The translations under genes and the position numbers were made by a program. A stretch of DNA of 64,000 nt from Nitzschia sp. pyKryTriq1 (lineage: Eukaryota; Bacillariophyta; Bacillariophyceae; Bacillariales; Bacillariaceae), in NCBI GenBank assembly GCA_956465555.1, contig OY101129.1, positions 62,001 through 126,000 on the forward strand. Direction: 5' to 3'. Position 1 is the first letter of the stretch; each line of letters begins with the position of its first letter. Positions 30,914 to 41,700 of this stretch are shown piece by piece. The notes beneath the pieces were generated by a model, which searched no databases, was not told the DNA's origin, and saw only the letters and a list, made by a program, of their open reading frames with translations.

Positions 30914-31597
30914 ATGGATACTGCTAGTACTAGTAGAAAGCTGCCACCTGCAGAGAAGTTGGTGGAGATCAACGGGCCGTACTGGAACCTTTTCCAGGCC
31001 ATGTTGAATCTCGCCGACACATGCGAAGTCTACGAGTGGGCAACGACAAGGGCATGTGGCAGTGCCACTAATGGGTGGATCAAATTTCATGATTCGATGG
31101 AAACCGGCCCCTCAAAAGACTACAGCATGGGTCTTTTGGGGGCTGGCAAAGGCAAAATATCCGATCAAAAAACTCGTCTCGTAAACATTTGGACAAAGGC
31201 AGCACAGGCACTTGCATCCTTTCGTTCCAATTCCCCCGACCAAGCGCCGCCACCACCTCTTGTCCAGGCCGACAAGCAGCTAACTAAATTTAATCAGACG
31301 GTAAAAAAGATCGCTGCTCGCAATCATGAAAAGAAAAGGGTCAGTGAAAACCTCGACGAAGTGGAGTTAGATTTGGGATTGCAGCCACCTGGAGCTGCTT
31401 CGGCTGCTGCTCGGCTGCAGCATTCGGTCAATCTTACAATTGGCGCCGAGCCAGATGCTGGTAGTTTATTGATGACAAGAGAAGGCGGCAAGGATGATCC
31501 GATCGCTTTTGAGGACGATGATGACATTAGTACGAGTAAGTACTCTACCTGTTGTGTGCTGCTGTGCTTCAAGGAACATTCCTGCCGGAATGAATGA
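30914..31597 (+). CDS. Unknown protein of the TIR unit, plus strand
   Basis: 227 residues. The N-terminal half has aromatic and helical pattern (KLVEINGPYWNLFQAML, VYEWATTRACG, IWTKAAQALASF) that could be a Myb/SANT-like or other DNA-binding fold. The second half has a Pro run, a basic segment (KFNQTVKKIAARNHEKKR) and an acidic end (EDDDDIST). A GTAAGT at 31534-31539 right after the acidic tract could be a splice donor, so the last about 20 residues (Cys-rich) are uncertain. A second accessory protein, as in PIF/Harbinger transposons, is a possible parallel; not recognised. Confidence 0.5.
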   Translation: MDTASTSRKLPPAEKLVEINGPYWNLFQAMLNLADTCEVYEWATTRACGSATNGWIKFHDSMETGPSKDYSMGLLGAGKGKISDQKTRLVNIWTKAAQALASFRSNSPDQAPPPPLVQADKQLTKFNQTVKKIAARNHEKKRVSENLDEVELDLGLQPPGAASAAARLQHSVNLTIGAEPDAGSLLMTREGGKDDPIAFEDDDDISTSKYSTCCVLLCFKEHSCRNE

Positions 31598-32507
31598 ATC
31601 TGCCGATACAGTGAAGATCGAGTAACAAACGAATTTCTTCAATTTGAAAGCGGTATCTGCTTTCGACATGAACGTTTGCATGCGCCAAGTTGAGATAGTT
31701 CTGCAGTCGTATGTTTTGGAGCGGTAGAGAATAGCGACCAGGTGGCGGAACGATGGGCAAGTCCATCAAGGATGATTCAGCTTGAAAGAGCTGACAAACA
31801 TGTTGCATCGAATCAAGAAAAATATTGACCGCAAGCCCATGGGCCGTCAATATTTGTTGTAGATGAACTTCAAGATTAAAGGAGGCATGAAAAAGTATAA
31901 TGGCGTGGCGGATTAGTTCGGTAGATTCGTTGTTGGTCTGTTCTGGTAGACGGCACCATCGGAGAGTGGCTGCCACGTTGGGGAAAATCGTTTCATAATA
32001 AGATATTTGGAGCTGAAATGCCATGCAAAAGCTTTGATATATAGCTTGTTGCAACAAAAAGCTGCCGACCAAGATTTGGAGCCACGCTTGGGCTTGTTGG
32101 AATGCTCCGGTAGACAGCACTTGCTGGCCTGGTGTCATCGAACGGAGCCATCGGTGTTTCCACCATAATTGGTTGCGATGACGCTTTCTCTTTCGGCCTG
32201 TGAGTTGATTTGTAGAGTAGACTGGGGAATACATTGCAAAGGATATTTGTTGATGCATACTGCATGCTGCGATGAAGAGAACAGAAAGCAAATCACTCCG
32301 GCGCTGGCTGATGCTGCGTACCGGTATTCGACGACTCCTCCCCGCAGATGCCTGTCGACTTTTCCTTGGTGGAACTCGTGAATTGAGATGGGTGGAGGGA
32401 ATCCTTACCTCCAATCTCGAGGCAGCCTGCGAGAGATTCCATGCACCGGTGATGTCAGCAAGCTGACGCAAAAATGTCGCAAAGCGAAGCCTAAACTCGC
32501 AATCCAT
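31569..32507 (-). CDS. Unknown protein of the TIR unit, minus strand
   Basis: 312 residues starting 27 bases inside the right end. The N-terminus is helical then basic (RVPPRKSRQASAGRSRRIPVR). A middle segment GRKRKRHRNQLWWKHRWLR is rich in Arg/Lys/Trp and somewhat recalls the stretch before the DDE core in PIF-type transposases. The remainder is helical, rich in Gln, Leu and His, with NESTELIRHAIILFHASFNL. No D,D,E/D catalytic spacing could be recognised, so a transposase role is unproven. Composition is ordinary, without low complexity, which favours a true protein. Confidence 0.5.
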   Translation of the reverse strand: MDCEFRLRFATFLRQLADITGAWNLSQAASRLEVRIPSTHLNSRVPPRKSRQASAGRSRRIPVRSISQRRSDLLSVLFIAACSMHQQISFAMYSPVYSTNQLTGRKRKRHRNQLWWKHRWLRSMTPGQQVLSTGAFQQAQAWLQILVGSFLLQQAIYQSFCMAFQLQISYYETIFPNVAATLRWCRLPEQTNNESTELIRHAIILFHASFNLEVHLQQILTAHGLAVNIFLDSMQHVCQLFQAESSLMDLPIVPPPGRYSLPLQNIRLQNYLNLAHANVHVESRYRFQIEEIRLLLDLHCIGRFIHSGRNVP

Positions 32508-32534
32508 GGAACGACGGATTGTGGCCCACCACTC

Positions 32535-33870
32535 TATTCATTCCTCAAAATAATAATGACCCGACCAGCCCTGCCCTCATCGCCTTCTTCCAATAAATAA
32601 CGTCATGATAGGCTTACCGCTACTCGGGTATCGGGAGGTTTTGGACGAAGGAAGGACGAGAGGAGCCATTCGACCACAATCTTGTGTTGTTGTGTTATGA
32701 TGGACGTCAGTGTTGACAATGCTCGAGATGATTCGAGATACCCGAGATTGCCGCGTCGGAATGAATGAAAATAACAACCGTCTTTTTCGCGTGTCGGTAG
32801 TACAGTAGTATGATATCTGGACTCGCACTAGTCGATCTGCAATAACGTGAGTGTCACCGCTATCCTGGAACTATGGAGTCTCATCGCTTACCACAATCGG
32901 CAGGTTACCGAGACGTGCTTAGTCAAATGAGTCCATGCGATTGAATGAGTCCCGACCGCGACTAAGATCCAGAAGCCGAACGTGCAGGCGAACCTCTGGA
33001 CCCGGCAAGACCAAGTAGATCTCTAGTATCCAGAAGCCCGCACCTCTTGTATCCACCTAGAGTGAAGAGCACAGAAATTCAAAGAACGACGAGAAACAAG
33101 CTATTGCAAGCCTCTCTACGAAACCAAGACTATATTACTATTTTAACTCTCCCACCCTCCCGCCCGGTGGTCTACCAACATGCTCGCGCAAGTGTTAACC
33201 CTTTTTCGAGTCTCATTATAATGGTCTTCAACGGCCAATGGATGATGGATTCCATGGCATCACTGCGCACGGATGCGTGCTAGTTCTCCGCGGCCGCCGG
33301 GTGGTTTGCATAAATTAACCACCACTTATCTTGTCACATCAAGTCCTGATCACCGCGGGACACACTAAACTTTTTGACACTTTGGAATAAAGTATTTCGA
33401 AGAGTTAGTCGTGAGCTATTTATTTTGACACTCTGGAATAAAGTGTGAAAAAAAGACTCCCTTGTACAGGATGTTCGTACGTACCTACGTACCGGCGGGT
33501 AGACGCGCAATGCCCGCGCGGCCGGCGGGCGCTCCCCCGCGCCGAGTAGACCCATGTATGATGCATGCATGCGTGTTCCGATTGGGTCTGACATGACGAG
33601 AGCGAGCGCCCGACGACGACGGACACAACTGTACTTTTTAATAGCCGTTATTCCATCGCCATTTGAATTATGTTTGCTCTCATCTCTCATTCATCTTTCT
33701 TATTATTCTGTCATCCAGTCTATCAGTATCATTCAAAACATCATCATCATAACAGTACCAGTACTCGCCTATCCTATCCGTCAGCAGCACCTACACATAT
33801 AATACCGGTACTGCACTCTAATACTACTACTAGACTAGTAGTAGAAGTAGTAGTAGAGGAACGTGCTGTC
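32535..33870. other. Intergenic stretch with short repeats
   Basis: Contains a dispersed-family motif at 32885-32910 (CGCTTACCACAATCGGCAGGTTACC, written here as related to CGCTTACC then AGGTTACC) followed by TCAAATGAGTCCATGCGATTG, like the units at 17219. Two direct copies of TTTTGACACTYTGGAATAAAGT lie at 33372-33393 and 33423-33444. No supported gene. Confidence 0.55.
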
Positions 33871-33983
33871 ATGATGGCCATGATGATGGCCAGCAGTCCT
33901 ACCGGTACTACTACTACTACTACTTTCGACGACAACCATGACGAAATAATCATACGAATACCTCCATCAGGCGACCGCCGCCC

Positions 33984-34023
<40 letters not shown>

Positions 34024-36519
34024 AAACGACTACTACTAGGACGACGACGACAACAACAACAACGACGACCACGATGGAAGACCTCTGTCGTTGTGAGCGT
34101 TGCCGCCATCCTGCTGTTGGCATTTACAGGACTGTATAAGGAGACGGAAATGACCATTTTCTTTCGGACGACCCGCAGCCCTACTACTACTAGTCTTACT
34201 TCCAGCAATAGCAGCAGCAGCAGCAGCATTAGTGCTTTTAGTACTACTTCTACTACTACTACTACTACTACCACCAGTACTCCTCCGCCTCCTCATCGTC
34301 GTCGTCGTCGTCATATCCCCATTAATTATCGTCATGATACTAATAATAATGCAACGCAGAGATGGAATTCGACCCAATTCAAGGATTGGATTATTCTTAT
34401 TGCTGCAAACAGTAGCAACAGCAACAATATCAACAACAATATCAACAACGACAATATCAATATCAGTAATAACACCAAGAACGACAATATCAATAATTCA
34501 ACATCCGTAAACTCGGTAAAAGAAAAAGAATGGAATAATAATAGGACTACGCATCAATCCAAAGTCGTCGTCGTCGAAAGGAGGAACAATGTGATGAAGT
34601 TTGCACCCAAGCCCCATGGAACCGATGTCGAAATATATAACATGGATCTATGGCATCAACTTCGAGTGCTTCTTGGGTTGGAAGAAGACGAAGAAGAAGA
34701 AAAAAACGAAAACAAAGAAAATGAAATCGAAATCGATCATATTGGGAAAAGAAAGAGAAATACATCGACGACGCTATTGGTCTCAATCGGAGGCTCGGCT
34801 ACTGCGGGAGCTGGAAATGTACTTCCATTGGAACGATTTGATGAGGTATTTGCTTCCATGATTCGTGCCACCACCACCAACAATAATAACAGCAACCACA
34901 AAACTCTGCGGAATAGTAGTAGTCCCACGACAACAGCAAAGGACGACGACGATGGGGAGGAGGAAGAGAAGGATGAACCACAAAAAACAATATCCGTTCT
35001 TAACCGGGGGCATGGTTCCAGAGGATCCGCCCATGCTGGGTTTCTCATCCACTCTTTGATTCCGGCAGATCGTACAGATATCATCCTATGGGAATTCGCG
35101 ATTAACGATTCGGTCAAGACGACCTGTGAAGAGATGAACAGTGCGCTCACGATTTTTCTCGATCAAGTGGCCAGACAATCCGCACGACAACGACGACGAC
35201 CTACCAGCCGTCCTCCTCCTTTGGTCATATTGGTGTATTTATGGGATCAAGGGACTCCCACGCAGCCGCGCCGTCAGGGTGGGCGGATTCGAGAAACGGC
35301 CTTTCAATGCCACCATGATCGGATTGCGGCCGAGTACAAGGACTTTGTAGTCGGAAGCGTTAATTTTGCCTCGTATTTGAGCAATCTGGAATGGAACAAT
35401 CATGGATTGATCAAGCAATCCTTCTTGGCCGATCTTCATCATCCCAATCCAATGGGACATTTGTTTTTAGCATTTTTACTTTGGGATCTGGCAATGGACG
35501 ATCAAAGGCTTCCTACTACTACTATCAATACCACCACCAGCAGCAGCAGCACTTTCTCACCAAGCACTTTCTCAAACATCACTAATACAACAGCAACGAA
35601 AGCGAAGAATGAAACAACCATGATCAAGGAGGCCGCTGCTGGGACGACACCTGCAGAATCTCGGTTCTCGAACAGCAGCACAACAACAAGCAGAAGTTCG
35701 AACTGGACCTGGTGCTCCAAAGATTTCCCATCCAATGAACGACTTTCGCGCCTTCCATCGGAGAACAAGTTGTCGTTTGCGTCTTGGACTGCTGACTTGC
35801 CGCGAAACAGCAAGAATGATGCTGCTCATGATAATGTGGTGGATGGTACTATGCTGTCCCCTATTTTGTCTTTCAGAAGAAGAAGCAGCAGCAGTACCAG
35901 ACGGCCACCAGTCAACAGTACGTTTGATTATGATGATGCGACTACCAATGACGCTTCCACCAATACTACTACGAATATTTCGTCAAAGATGGTGATACTC
36001 ACGCACGGTAAAACGGAAGAATCTCGACAGGACCGGCAACAATCGATTCTTTTGCCATGCTGTGTCACCGACGAGCGCCTCGAGTTTGATCTTTCAACCA
36101 ACGAGAACAACAACGAGAACAACAATGATACTGGTGGTAGCGTCAACAACAACAACAAGGGGGAAAGATTCCAGCGGCATGGGCGAGAACGAGGAAGACA
36201 TCTCTCGGCGTTTCAAATGAGTCTTCCGGGATTCCGACAACATTGGTACTTACCAAAGATGCTGTTGATTGAACTATTTGATTCGAATGGTGAACTGATT
36301 GTCCAAACAAAGGCTGATCAATCATCATCATCCTCGTACGCTTTAGTATCTGCTTCGAATGCATCAGGCACTGGGTGCTGGCAAGGGCTACTTCTTTCGG
36401 GCCAATCATGGCTTGTCTTGGCAAACGAAACCTCGGTGTCCAAAATCAGCTTTTGTAGCCGGGGCTGCAGTGCGGACGGAGGGACGCAATTATCACTCGA
36501 GTATCTGTTTCTATTGTGA
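33871..36519 (+). CDS. Membrane-anchored SGNH hydrolase-like protein
   Basis: 882 residues from the ATG cluster at 33871; an in-frame ATG at 33670 would add 67 residues of repeat-like sequence. A Gln/Arg-rich cytosolic tail and one membrane anchor at about 70-89 (TSVVVSVAAILLLAF) are followed by a Thr/Ser/Asn-rich stem. The catalytic domain is at about 295-530. Block I is LLVSIGGSATAGAGN near 304 (nucleophile Ser in G-x-S), a glycine block is NRGHGSRGSA, block III is WEFAINDS near 406 and block V is DLHHPNPMGH near 520, giving Ser, Asn and Asp-His of SGNH/GDSL enzymes. The C-terminal 350 residues form a Ser/Thr-rich then beta-rich region with Cys pairs near the end. By family it would remove or transfer acyl groups, perhaps on glycans; the secretory pathway is inferred from topology. 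Confidence 0.77.
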
Positions 36520-36743
36520 TGATGAAGATCATCATCGACAGAAACAACAACAACAACAACAACATGGACAACTTTGTCCATCCGCACCCTTGCCCCTTGT
36601 ACAATGGCATATGATGTAATAGTGCCGAAGTAGTACATCCTCGCAGTAAGAAAGAAGCCGGAACCAGGGTCATTCTCTAATAATTTAGCTATTCTACTAC
36701 TGGCGAGTACCGTAGTCATACTACAGTATGAATAGGATTCCTC

Positions 36744-39497
36744 CTACAGCTCGCCAGTTTTGTTCTTCGTTACAAACAAAGATCCAAACCACGTGTTGAT
36801 CGGTTCCCAAGTTTGGTTACGATGACGAGGTTCTTGTTGTTGATGCACTTTCTTCTTCTTCTTCTTCTGATTGTAGTAATTTTGGCTTTGTTTTTCTGGA
36901 TTTTTCACCTCGTCCACCACCTCTGCTGTCGTCACTCCCATCACCAAAGCTTCCGTCATTCTCGCACTATTACTAGTACTATTCGGTATCGATTCCACTT
37001 GAGCCCAAGGCGCCAGTTCGGCCGAAGAAAATCGTGGAAATCGAGTCATCATGGGAGCCACCACAGCAGCTTCCAGTTGTTGTTGCTGTTGCTGCGAAGA
37101 TGGCAAAAAGAAGAAAAAAGAGGAACGCTCGTTTTGTTTGGGTGTTTGTTCTTGCACTTTGGGCGGTGGAATAATGATGTGGTTGCTGCTTGTTGTTGCT
37201 GGGCCCTCCTCCTCCTCCTCCTCCGCCAACAATGCGACGATTCGTTCACTCCAACGTTCCAACTCGGGAGGAAGATCATGCAACTCGGCGAGTACAAGCC
37301 GTGTTTTGTGGCGTATCTTTTCCTTTTTCCGTTTTCCTTCGACGTGACTACTACTAGTACTGGTGGTAGGAGATTCTTGTTCGTCCTCGTACTGACGATT
37401 CTCGACGATGATAGGAGTGGCTCTTTGAAGAGGAACATCATGATGCTGACTCGGTGAGGATGACGAGAATATTTCCCGTGTGGAAAGTGATGAAACGGGT
37501 GTGGCTCGAGGAAGAAAGAAGGATGGTAGTTGATGGAAATGAGACAATCCTCGTTCCAATATACCAGCTCCAGCACTCCTAGTAGTAGTACGACCAGTAG
37601 TAGTAGGTGCTTGTGTCGTTTGTAATGATACTTCGTCTTGGCTGTCGCTCGGAGTCGAATTCTCCAAGTTGCTCTCGTCGTTATTGTTGCCACCACCAAA
37701 GATTGCAATGACCGAAGCTCGAAAGGCATCCATGGATGATGTCTGTGGCCGGGCCGTCGTCGTAGCAGTAGTGGTGGTATCATCACAAAAAGACGAAGCA
37801 TTGTTGTGGTTGTTGTTGTTGTTGTTGGCACCAACAGTAACAGCATTAGCATTTTGTTGTTGTTGCTGCGGTCTTTGTTGCTGTTGTTGTTGCTGCTGCT
37901 GGTGCCATGCTGGTAAAGTTCCTGGAGCCCGACCTGCGACCCATGTCACACCCGGCTTGATTTCATCACGACCAAGGGAGGAAGACGAGGAGGAACAAGA
38001 TGCTGCCGAGCGGTTACTGTTACTCCTATGATTGGACATGCTTTTGACATCCGCATCACTGATATTGCTCCTGCTGCTGTTGCTGTTGCTGCTGGTGTTG
38101 TTGCCGTAGTAGTTGTTGCTCCTTGTACTAGTAGAGCTTCTGCTACTACTAGTAGTAGCGCTACTAGCAGTAGTAGTAGTAGTAGTAGTTATTGTACCAG
38201 CACCACCATCCGAAAAGGACGATGAGGACCAGGTTTCAAAAGCTCTTTCCTCGCGAAAACGACGTTGTTGTTGCTCTTCTTGATGTTGTAGTCGTTGCTC
38301 CTTCAAGGCCTGTTTGAGTGCCAGATCTTTGGCCGCAGTTGTGTACGATGGTGTTATTGGTGTTGTTGTTGGTGGTGGTGGTGGTGGTGGTGCGGCTGCT
38401 GCTGCTTGTACTGCTGGCGCGGCGAACGTTCCCCCTCCAGCCGAGGCGATGGCATTAATAGTACCGGTAGAATTACTAATAGTAGAAGAAAGTTGCTGGT
38501 GTTGCTGGTGTCGGGGCACTTGCTGCTGGTACTGGTGTTCTTGTTGATTGGACGAAGAAGCAGGGGATGGCTTTTTATCCTTCTCCACTTCCACAGCTAC
38601 TAGTAAAGAAATCGACGAAGAAAAGAGCACAGGTGCTGCTGCTGCTGCTGCTGCGGGTGGCACTGATGCTAATACTACCTTGGGATAAGAATCACTTGAA
38701 GAAGCCGGCGGCGTCATTTGATTGGATTCTTCCTCGGGAGAAACAGTACTATACACCACCACTGGTTGTTTTTGTTTTTGTTGTTGTTTTTGTTGTTGTT
38801 TTTGTTGTTGTTTTTGTTGTTGTGTCCTCGATGAAGAGAATTGTGGTGCGTCTTCTTTCCTCCTTGTTGTTGTTGTTGTTGTTGTTGCTGCTGTTTGTGG
38901 TGGTGAAGCAGCAAACACAGTGCTGCTGCTGCTGTTCTTTTTGCTTCCTCCTCCTTCATTTTCGTCGCCATCAGCATCCTCTTGTTCCTCTATGGTGGCA
39001 AAGTGCTGCTGCTGTTGTTGATGATGGATAGTATTGTTTGAAGAAAGTTGTTGGTCCTCCTGCTCCTCCTGGTTATTATCGTTATCGTTATCGTTATGCC
39101 TGCTGTCTCGCCCCTCTCCTCGTCGTTGTCGAGTAGTACAAGTAGTAGTAGTAGTAGTAGTGGTGGTTATATTGGCGTTGTTGTTGTTGTTGTTGTTGCT
39201 GATGTTCTTTCTTCTTGTTCCTCTTTGATTCTTGAGGCGGCGGGGAGAGCCAATTACCACACCAGTTGTTGATGATGCTGCTGATGGTACTGTTGGTATG
39301 CTGGAGGATGCGCCAGGAAGCAGAGGTTTGTTGTTTTGGGTAGCAAAAAGTGAATCCAAAGTAGGCTCGGCCAATAAATCGCCTTGCACAGAAAAACACC
39401 GGGGCGGTTTTGCTGCAGCTGCTGCTGCTTTTGTCGTCGCCGTAGTAGTACTATTAGTAGTATGTGTCATCGTCGTCGTCTCCATTCCTTGTATCAT
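36744..39497 (-). CDS. Large disordered Gln/Thr/Ser/Asn-rich protein
   Basis: 917 residues from the first ATG (a second is four codons later). Almost all of it is homopolymer-rich: Thr, Gln, Asn, Ser, Ala and Pro runs. Better-conserved-looking islands are PRCFSVQGDLLAEPTLDSLF near residue 33, GVTWVAGRAPGTLPAWHQ near 520, RLVLAELHDLPPELERWSER near 735, and RNQTWEPINTWFGSLF at the C-terminus. No signal peptide or membrane segment, so cytosolic or nuclear. The family is unknown; such proteins are often scaffold or transcription-related, but nothing here shows that. Confidence 0.65.
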   Translation of the reverse strand: MIQGMETTTMTHTTNSTTTATTKAAAAAAKPPRCFSVQGDLLAEPTLDSLFATQNNKPLLPGASSSIPTVPSAASSTTGVVIGSPRRLKNQRGTRRKNISNNNNNNNANITTTTTTTTTCTTRQRRGEGRDSRHNDNDNDNNQEEQEDQQLSSNNTIHHQQQQQHFATIEEQEDADGDENEGGGSKKNSSSSTVFAASPPQTAATTTTTTTRRKEDAPQFSSSRTQQQKQQQKQQQKQQQKQKQPVVVYSTVSPEEESNQMTPPASSSDSYPKVVLASVPPAAAAAAAPVLFSSSISLLVAVEVEKDKKPSPASSSNQQEHQYQQQVPRHQQHQQLSSTISNSTGTINAIASAGGGTFAAPAVQAAAAAPPPPPPPTTTPITPSYTTAAKDLALKQALKEQRLQHQEEQQQRRFREERAFETWSSSSFSDGGAGTITTTTTTTASSATTSSSRSSTSTRSNNYYGNNTSSNSNSSRSNISDADVKSMSNHRSNSNRSAASCSSSSSSLGRDEIKPGVTWVAGRAPGTLPAWHQQQQQQQQQRPQQQQQNANAVTVGANNNNNNHNNASSFCDDTTTTATTTARPQTSSMDAFRASVIAIFGGGNNNDESNLENSTPSDSQDEVSLQTTQAPTTTGRTTTRSAGAGILERGLSHFHQLPSFFLPRATPVSSLSTREIFSSSSPSQHHDVPLQRATPIIVENRQYEDEQESPTTSTSSSHVEGKRKKEKIRHKTRLVLAELHDLPPELERWSERIVALLAEEEEEEGPATTSSNHIIIPPPKVQEQTPKQNERSSFFFFLPSSQQQQQQLEAAVVAPMMTRFPRFSSAELAPWAQVESIPNSTSNSARMTEALVMGVTTAEVVDEVKNPEKQSQNYYNQKKKKKKVHQQQEPRHRNQTWEPINTWFGSLFVTKNKTGEL

Positions 39498-39771
39498 TTC
39501 TATTCAGCGGGTTATAGTAGATGATGATGTTGGGTTGATGGTCGTTGTTGTTGATGGTTGGTTGGTTGGTTGGTTGGTTGGTTGGTTGGTTGGTGGGAAT
39601 GTACAGAATACGTAAATTATTATTATTTGCAAGAAGATATATTATCATGAAGGAAATAATAATACACTGGTTCAAGAAGAAAGTACCATACAGGAAAAAA
39701 ATCGGATGCTGTTCGTTCCTCGGCGACACTGCTCCAACACCCAACAACACGCACACAAACAGCAGACGAAG

Positions 39772-39815
<44 letters not shown>

Positions 39816-40342
39816 ACGAATACCAACAAGATGTTATCTCTCAGGAGGAATGAATGAAGGAATGAATCAATGAATCAATGGATCGATGCAATGAAGTATT
39901 GCTGTGATTAATAATATAATATTATGATATCTATTCCTTCCGTCCGTCCTTCCGTCCGTCTCAGGTATCTTGTGACTTCACGCAAAATGATTTCTTCGAC
40001 CGCACAGAGTTCGACTGGGTATGGACGGATGGCTGCCAGGAGTCGAGTCAGTCAGTCGTCGGCAAGGCGGTGGCGTGTGGTTGAGTTGCTATTATGTAGT
40101 ATTATCAGCGTCAAAGACCTATGTACTGCTACCATTCATCATGCACATATGATATGATATGATTGCATCTCATACTACTACTACTACTACTACTACTAGA
40201 GAGCTACCGGTACTATATCTTGACCGAGCAGCAGCATTATAGTAGTTTGCGGAGGTGGGCAACAAGAACTAAGAACCAAGAATACTACTACAGCAGTATA
40301 GTTAGTATTTTGTGATACTTTCGCAAAAAGATATATTATATA
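39498..40342. other. Intergenic stretch with microsatellites
   Basis: Holds (GGTT)n at about 39555-39594, (CT)n at about 39773-39811, GAATGAAT/AATCAATG runs at 39849-39880 and (ACT)n at 40176-40198. No supported gene. Confidence 0.6.
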
Positions 40343-41491
40343 ATGCTGGGCGGCAATAATAATAATAAACCACGGGATGGACCGGCGACTCATTTCCCTC
40401 CCGATCCATTGGTCCAGGCAATTTACAATCGCGAAACGGATTACTTTGATTTGGTATTGACGGCTGGATGGCCGCTGCTATTCTCAACAACAACAAACGA
40501 AAACAAGAAAGGAGGAGAAGAAGAAGATGATGAAGAAGAAGAAGAACAACCAGACGATCAAGAAGCGTATCAAAGATTTATAGAGTTGGTGCAAACTTCG
40601 TGCTTTACTTGTAAGGAAGACTATTTGGGAAAACGACGAGATGATGATCATGATGATAGCGATGATCATGATCATCATTCTCCTCCTGCCGTTTTGTTTT
40701 ACCAGCCACAATATCTGCACGTGACCATTGCCACGTTTTATCCAATGGAAAAGAAGTATTGTCATGAAAAGGAAAACTACTATGAGATGATTCAAGCCTA
40801 TTTTACCAACCTACTCGCATTGGCATTGCAGCGACCAGAATGGCCTAGTGGGCACGCACCACTCGAACTGCAGATTGATTCCACCCAATTGGGAGCCAAG
40901 GCGGGGATTTTATTATGGAAGGATTCTACGGGTGCAGTAGCTCAAATGAGAGAGTGTCTACGAGTGACTGCTGCAGAACTCCAAGTACAAGAACCAGAAC
41001 GAGCACAAGAGCAAGAAAAAGAAACCACCACCACTAGCAGCAGCAGCAACAGCAGCAGCAGCAAGAGCGGGAACGACGACCAACAACACCAACAATCTTC
41101 TTCTTCTTCGTCTTGGAAGATGATTCATAGTATTCCAGAAATTATTCATACGAGCTTTTTACGATTTTACCAAACACCGCAAACTCCCGGTACGATCATT
41201 CAAGAACGGTACCAATCGCAAGTCGTACCGGTCCTACACGAGATCTTTTCTCGACCCATTCGGGTATCCACACTTTATTTGATTTGTGAAAAGACGCCGT
41301 ATACGCCTCTCCCTCCTCGTCCTAGTCCTCGTCCTGCTGCGGCGGCTGCTGCTTCTGACAGCAGTGACGGAACCGGCAAAAACCAAGTCCAAGAACAAGA
41401 AGACTGTCGTCCACCTGTCTTGGCCACCATTCATTTGCCCAGTACTACTACTAGTACTAGTAGTAGTAATAGCGCAACAAGTACATCATAG
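40343..41491 (+). CDS. 2H phosphoesterase-like protein
   Basis: 382 residues. Two His-x-Thr/Ser motifs with hydrophobic surroundings, YLHVTIATF near residue 125 and IHTSFLRF near 267, are spaced as in the 2H (LigT/CPDase) superfamily, where the two His act on 2',3'-cyclic phosphates or RNA ends. The N-terminus (DPLVQAIYNRETDYFDLVL) is well ordered. A Glu/Asp run near 55-70 and a Ser/Gln run near 225-255 are insertions of the kind common in this genome. No signal peptide, so cytosolic or nuclear. After the second motif, TLYLICEKTPYTPLP resembles the last beta strand. The assignment rests on the two motifs only. Confidence 0.6.
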   Translation: MLGGNNNNKPRDGPATHFPPDPLVQAIYNRETDYFDLVLTAGWPLLFSTTTNENKKGGEEEDDEEEEEQPDDQEAYQRFIELVQTSCFTCKEDYLGKRRDDDHDDSDDHDHHSPPAVLFYQPQYLHVTIATFYPMEKKYCHEKENYYEMIQAYFTNLLALALQRPEWPSGHAPLELQIDSTQLGAKAGILLWKDSTGAVAQMRECLRVTAAELQVQEPERAQEQEKETTTTSSSSNSSSSKSGNDDQQHQQSSSSSSWKMIHSIPEIIHTSFLRFYQTPQTPGTIIQERYQSQVVPVLHEIFSRPIRVSTLYLICEKTPYTPLPPRPSPRPAAAAAASDSSDGTGKNQVQEQEDCRPPVLATIHLPSTTTSTSSSNSATSTS

Positions 41492-41700
41492 CAAACCTCC
41501 TACCGGCATGAAGTTGTTTAAAGTCGGGCGCTATCTCTTCCTCGTAGAATAGTTGTTGGGACTACATAATAGTTTTGTCGTCTACTAGAATGAACACCAA
41601 AAGCTAGCTTCTACGAATTGACAGCGCGCGAGATAGTAACTGTATTATCCACTCATCCTAATCGTCATGAAAGAAGAAGAATCCGATGTTCTGGACTGAA

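Larger units (their letters stand above)
30555..32534. mobile_element. Unclassified DNA transposon-like unit with TIRs and two convergent genes
   Basis: 1,980 bp bounded by 21-bp perfect terminal inverted repeats (30555-30575 and 32514-32534, starting GAGTGGTGGG). Weaker inverted similarity runs inward to about 36 bp, including GGATTGCGA in both arms. The flanking dinucleotide TA on both sides fits a TA target-site duplication. A 12-bp hairpin lies just inside the left end (30633-30644 with 30654-30665). It contains two convergent open frames that overlap by 29 bases at their ends (30914-31597 + and 31569-32507 -). Neither shows an obvious DDE transposase signature. TA duplication suggests Tc1/mariner-like target choice, but the proteins do not look like mariner transposase. 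Simple repeats are absent, unlike the host genes around it. Confidence 0.72.

Noticed and set aside
38736-38977. Cys/Phe- and Val-rich plus frames over the disordered-protein gene
   Set aside because: Shadows of the Gln/Asn runs of the minus-strand gene at 36744-39497.
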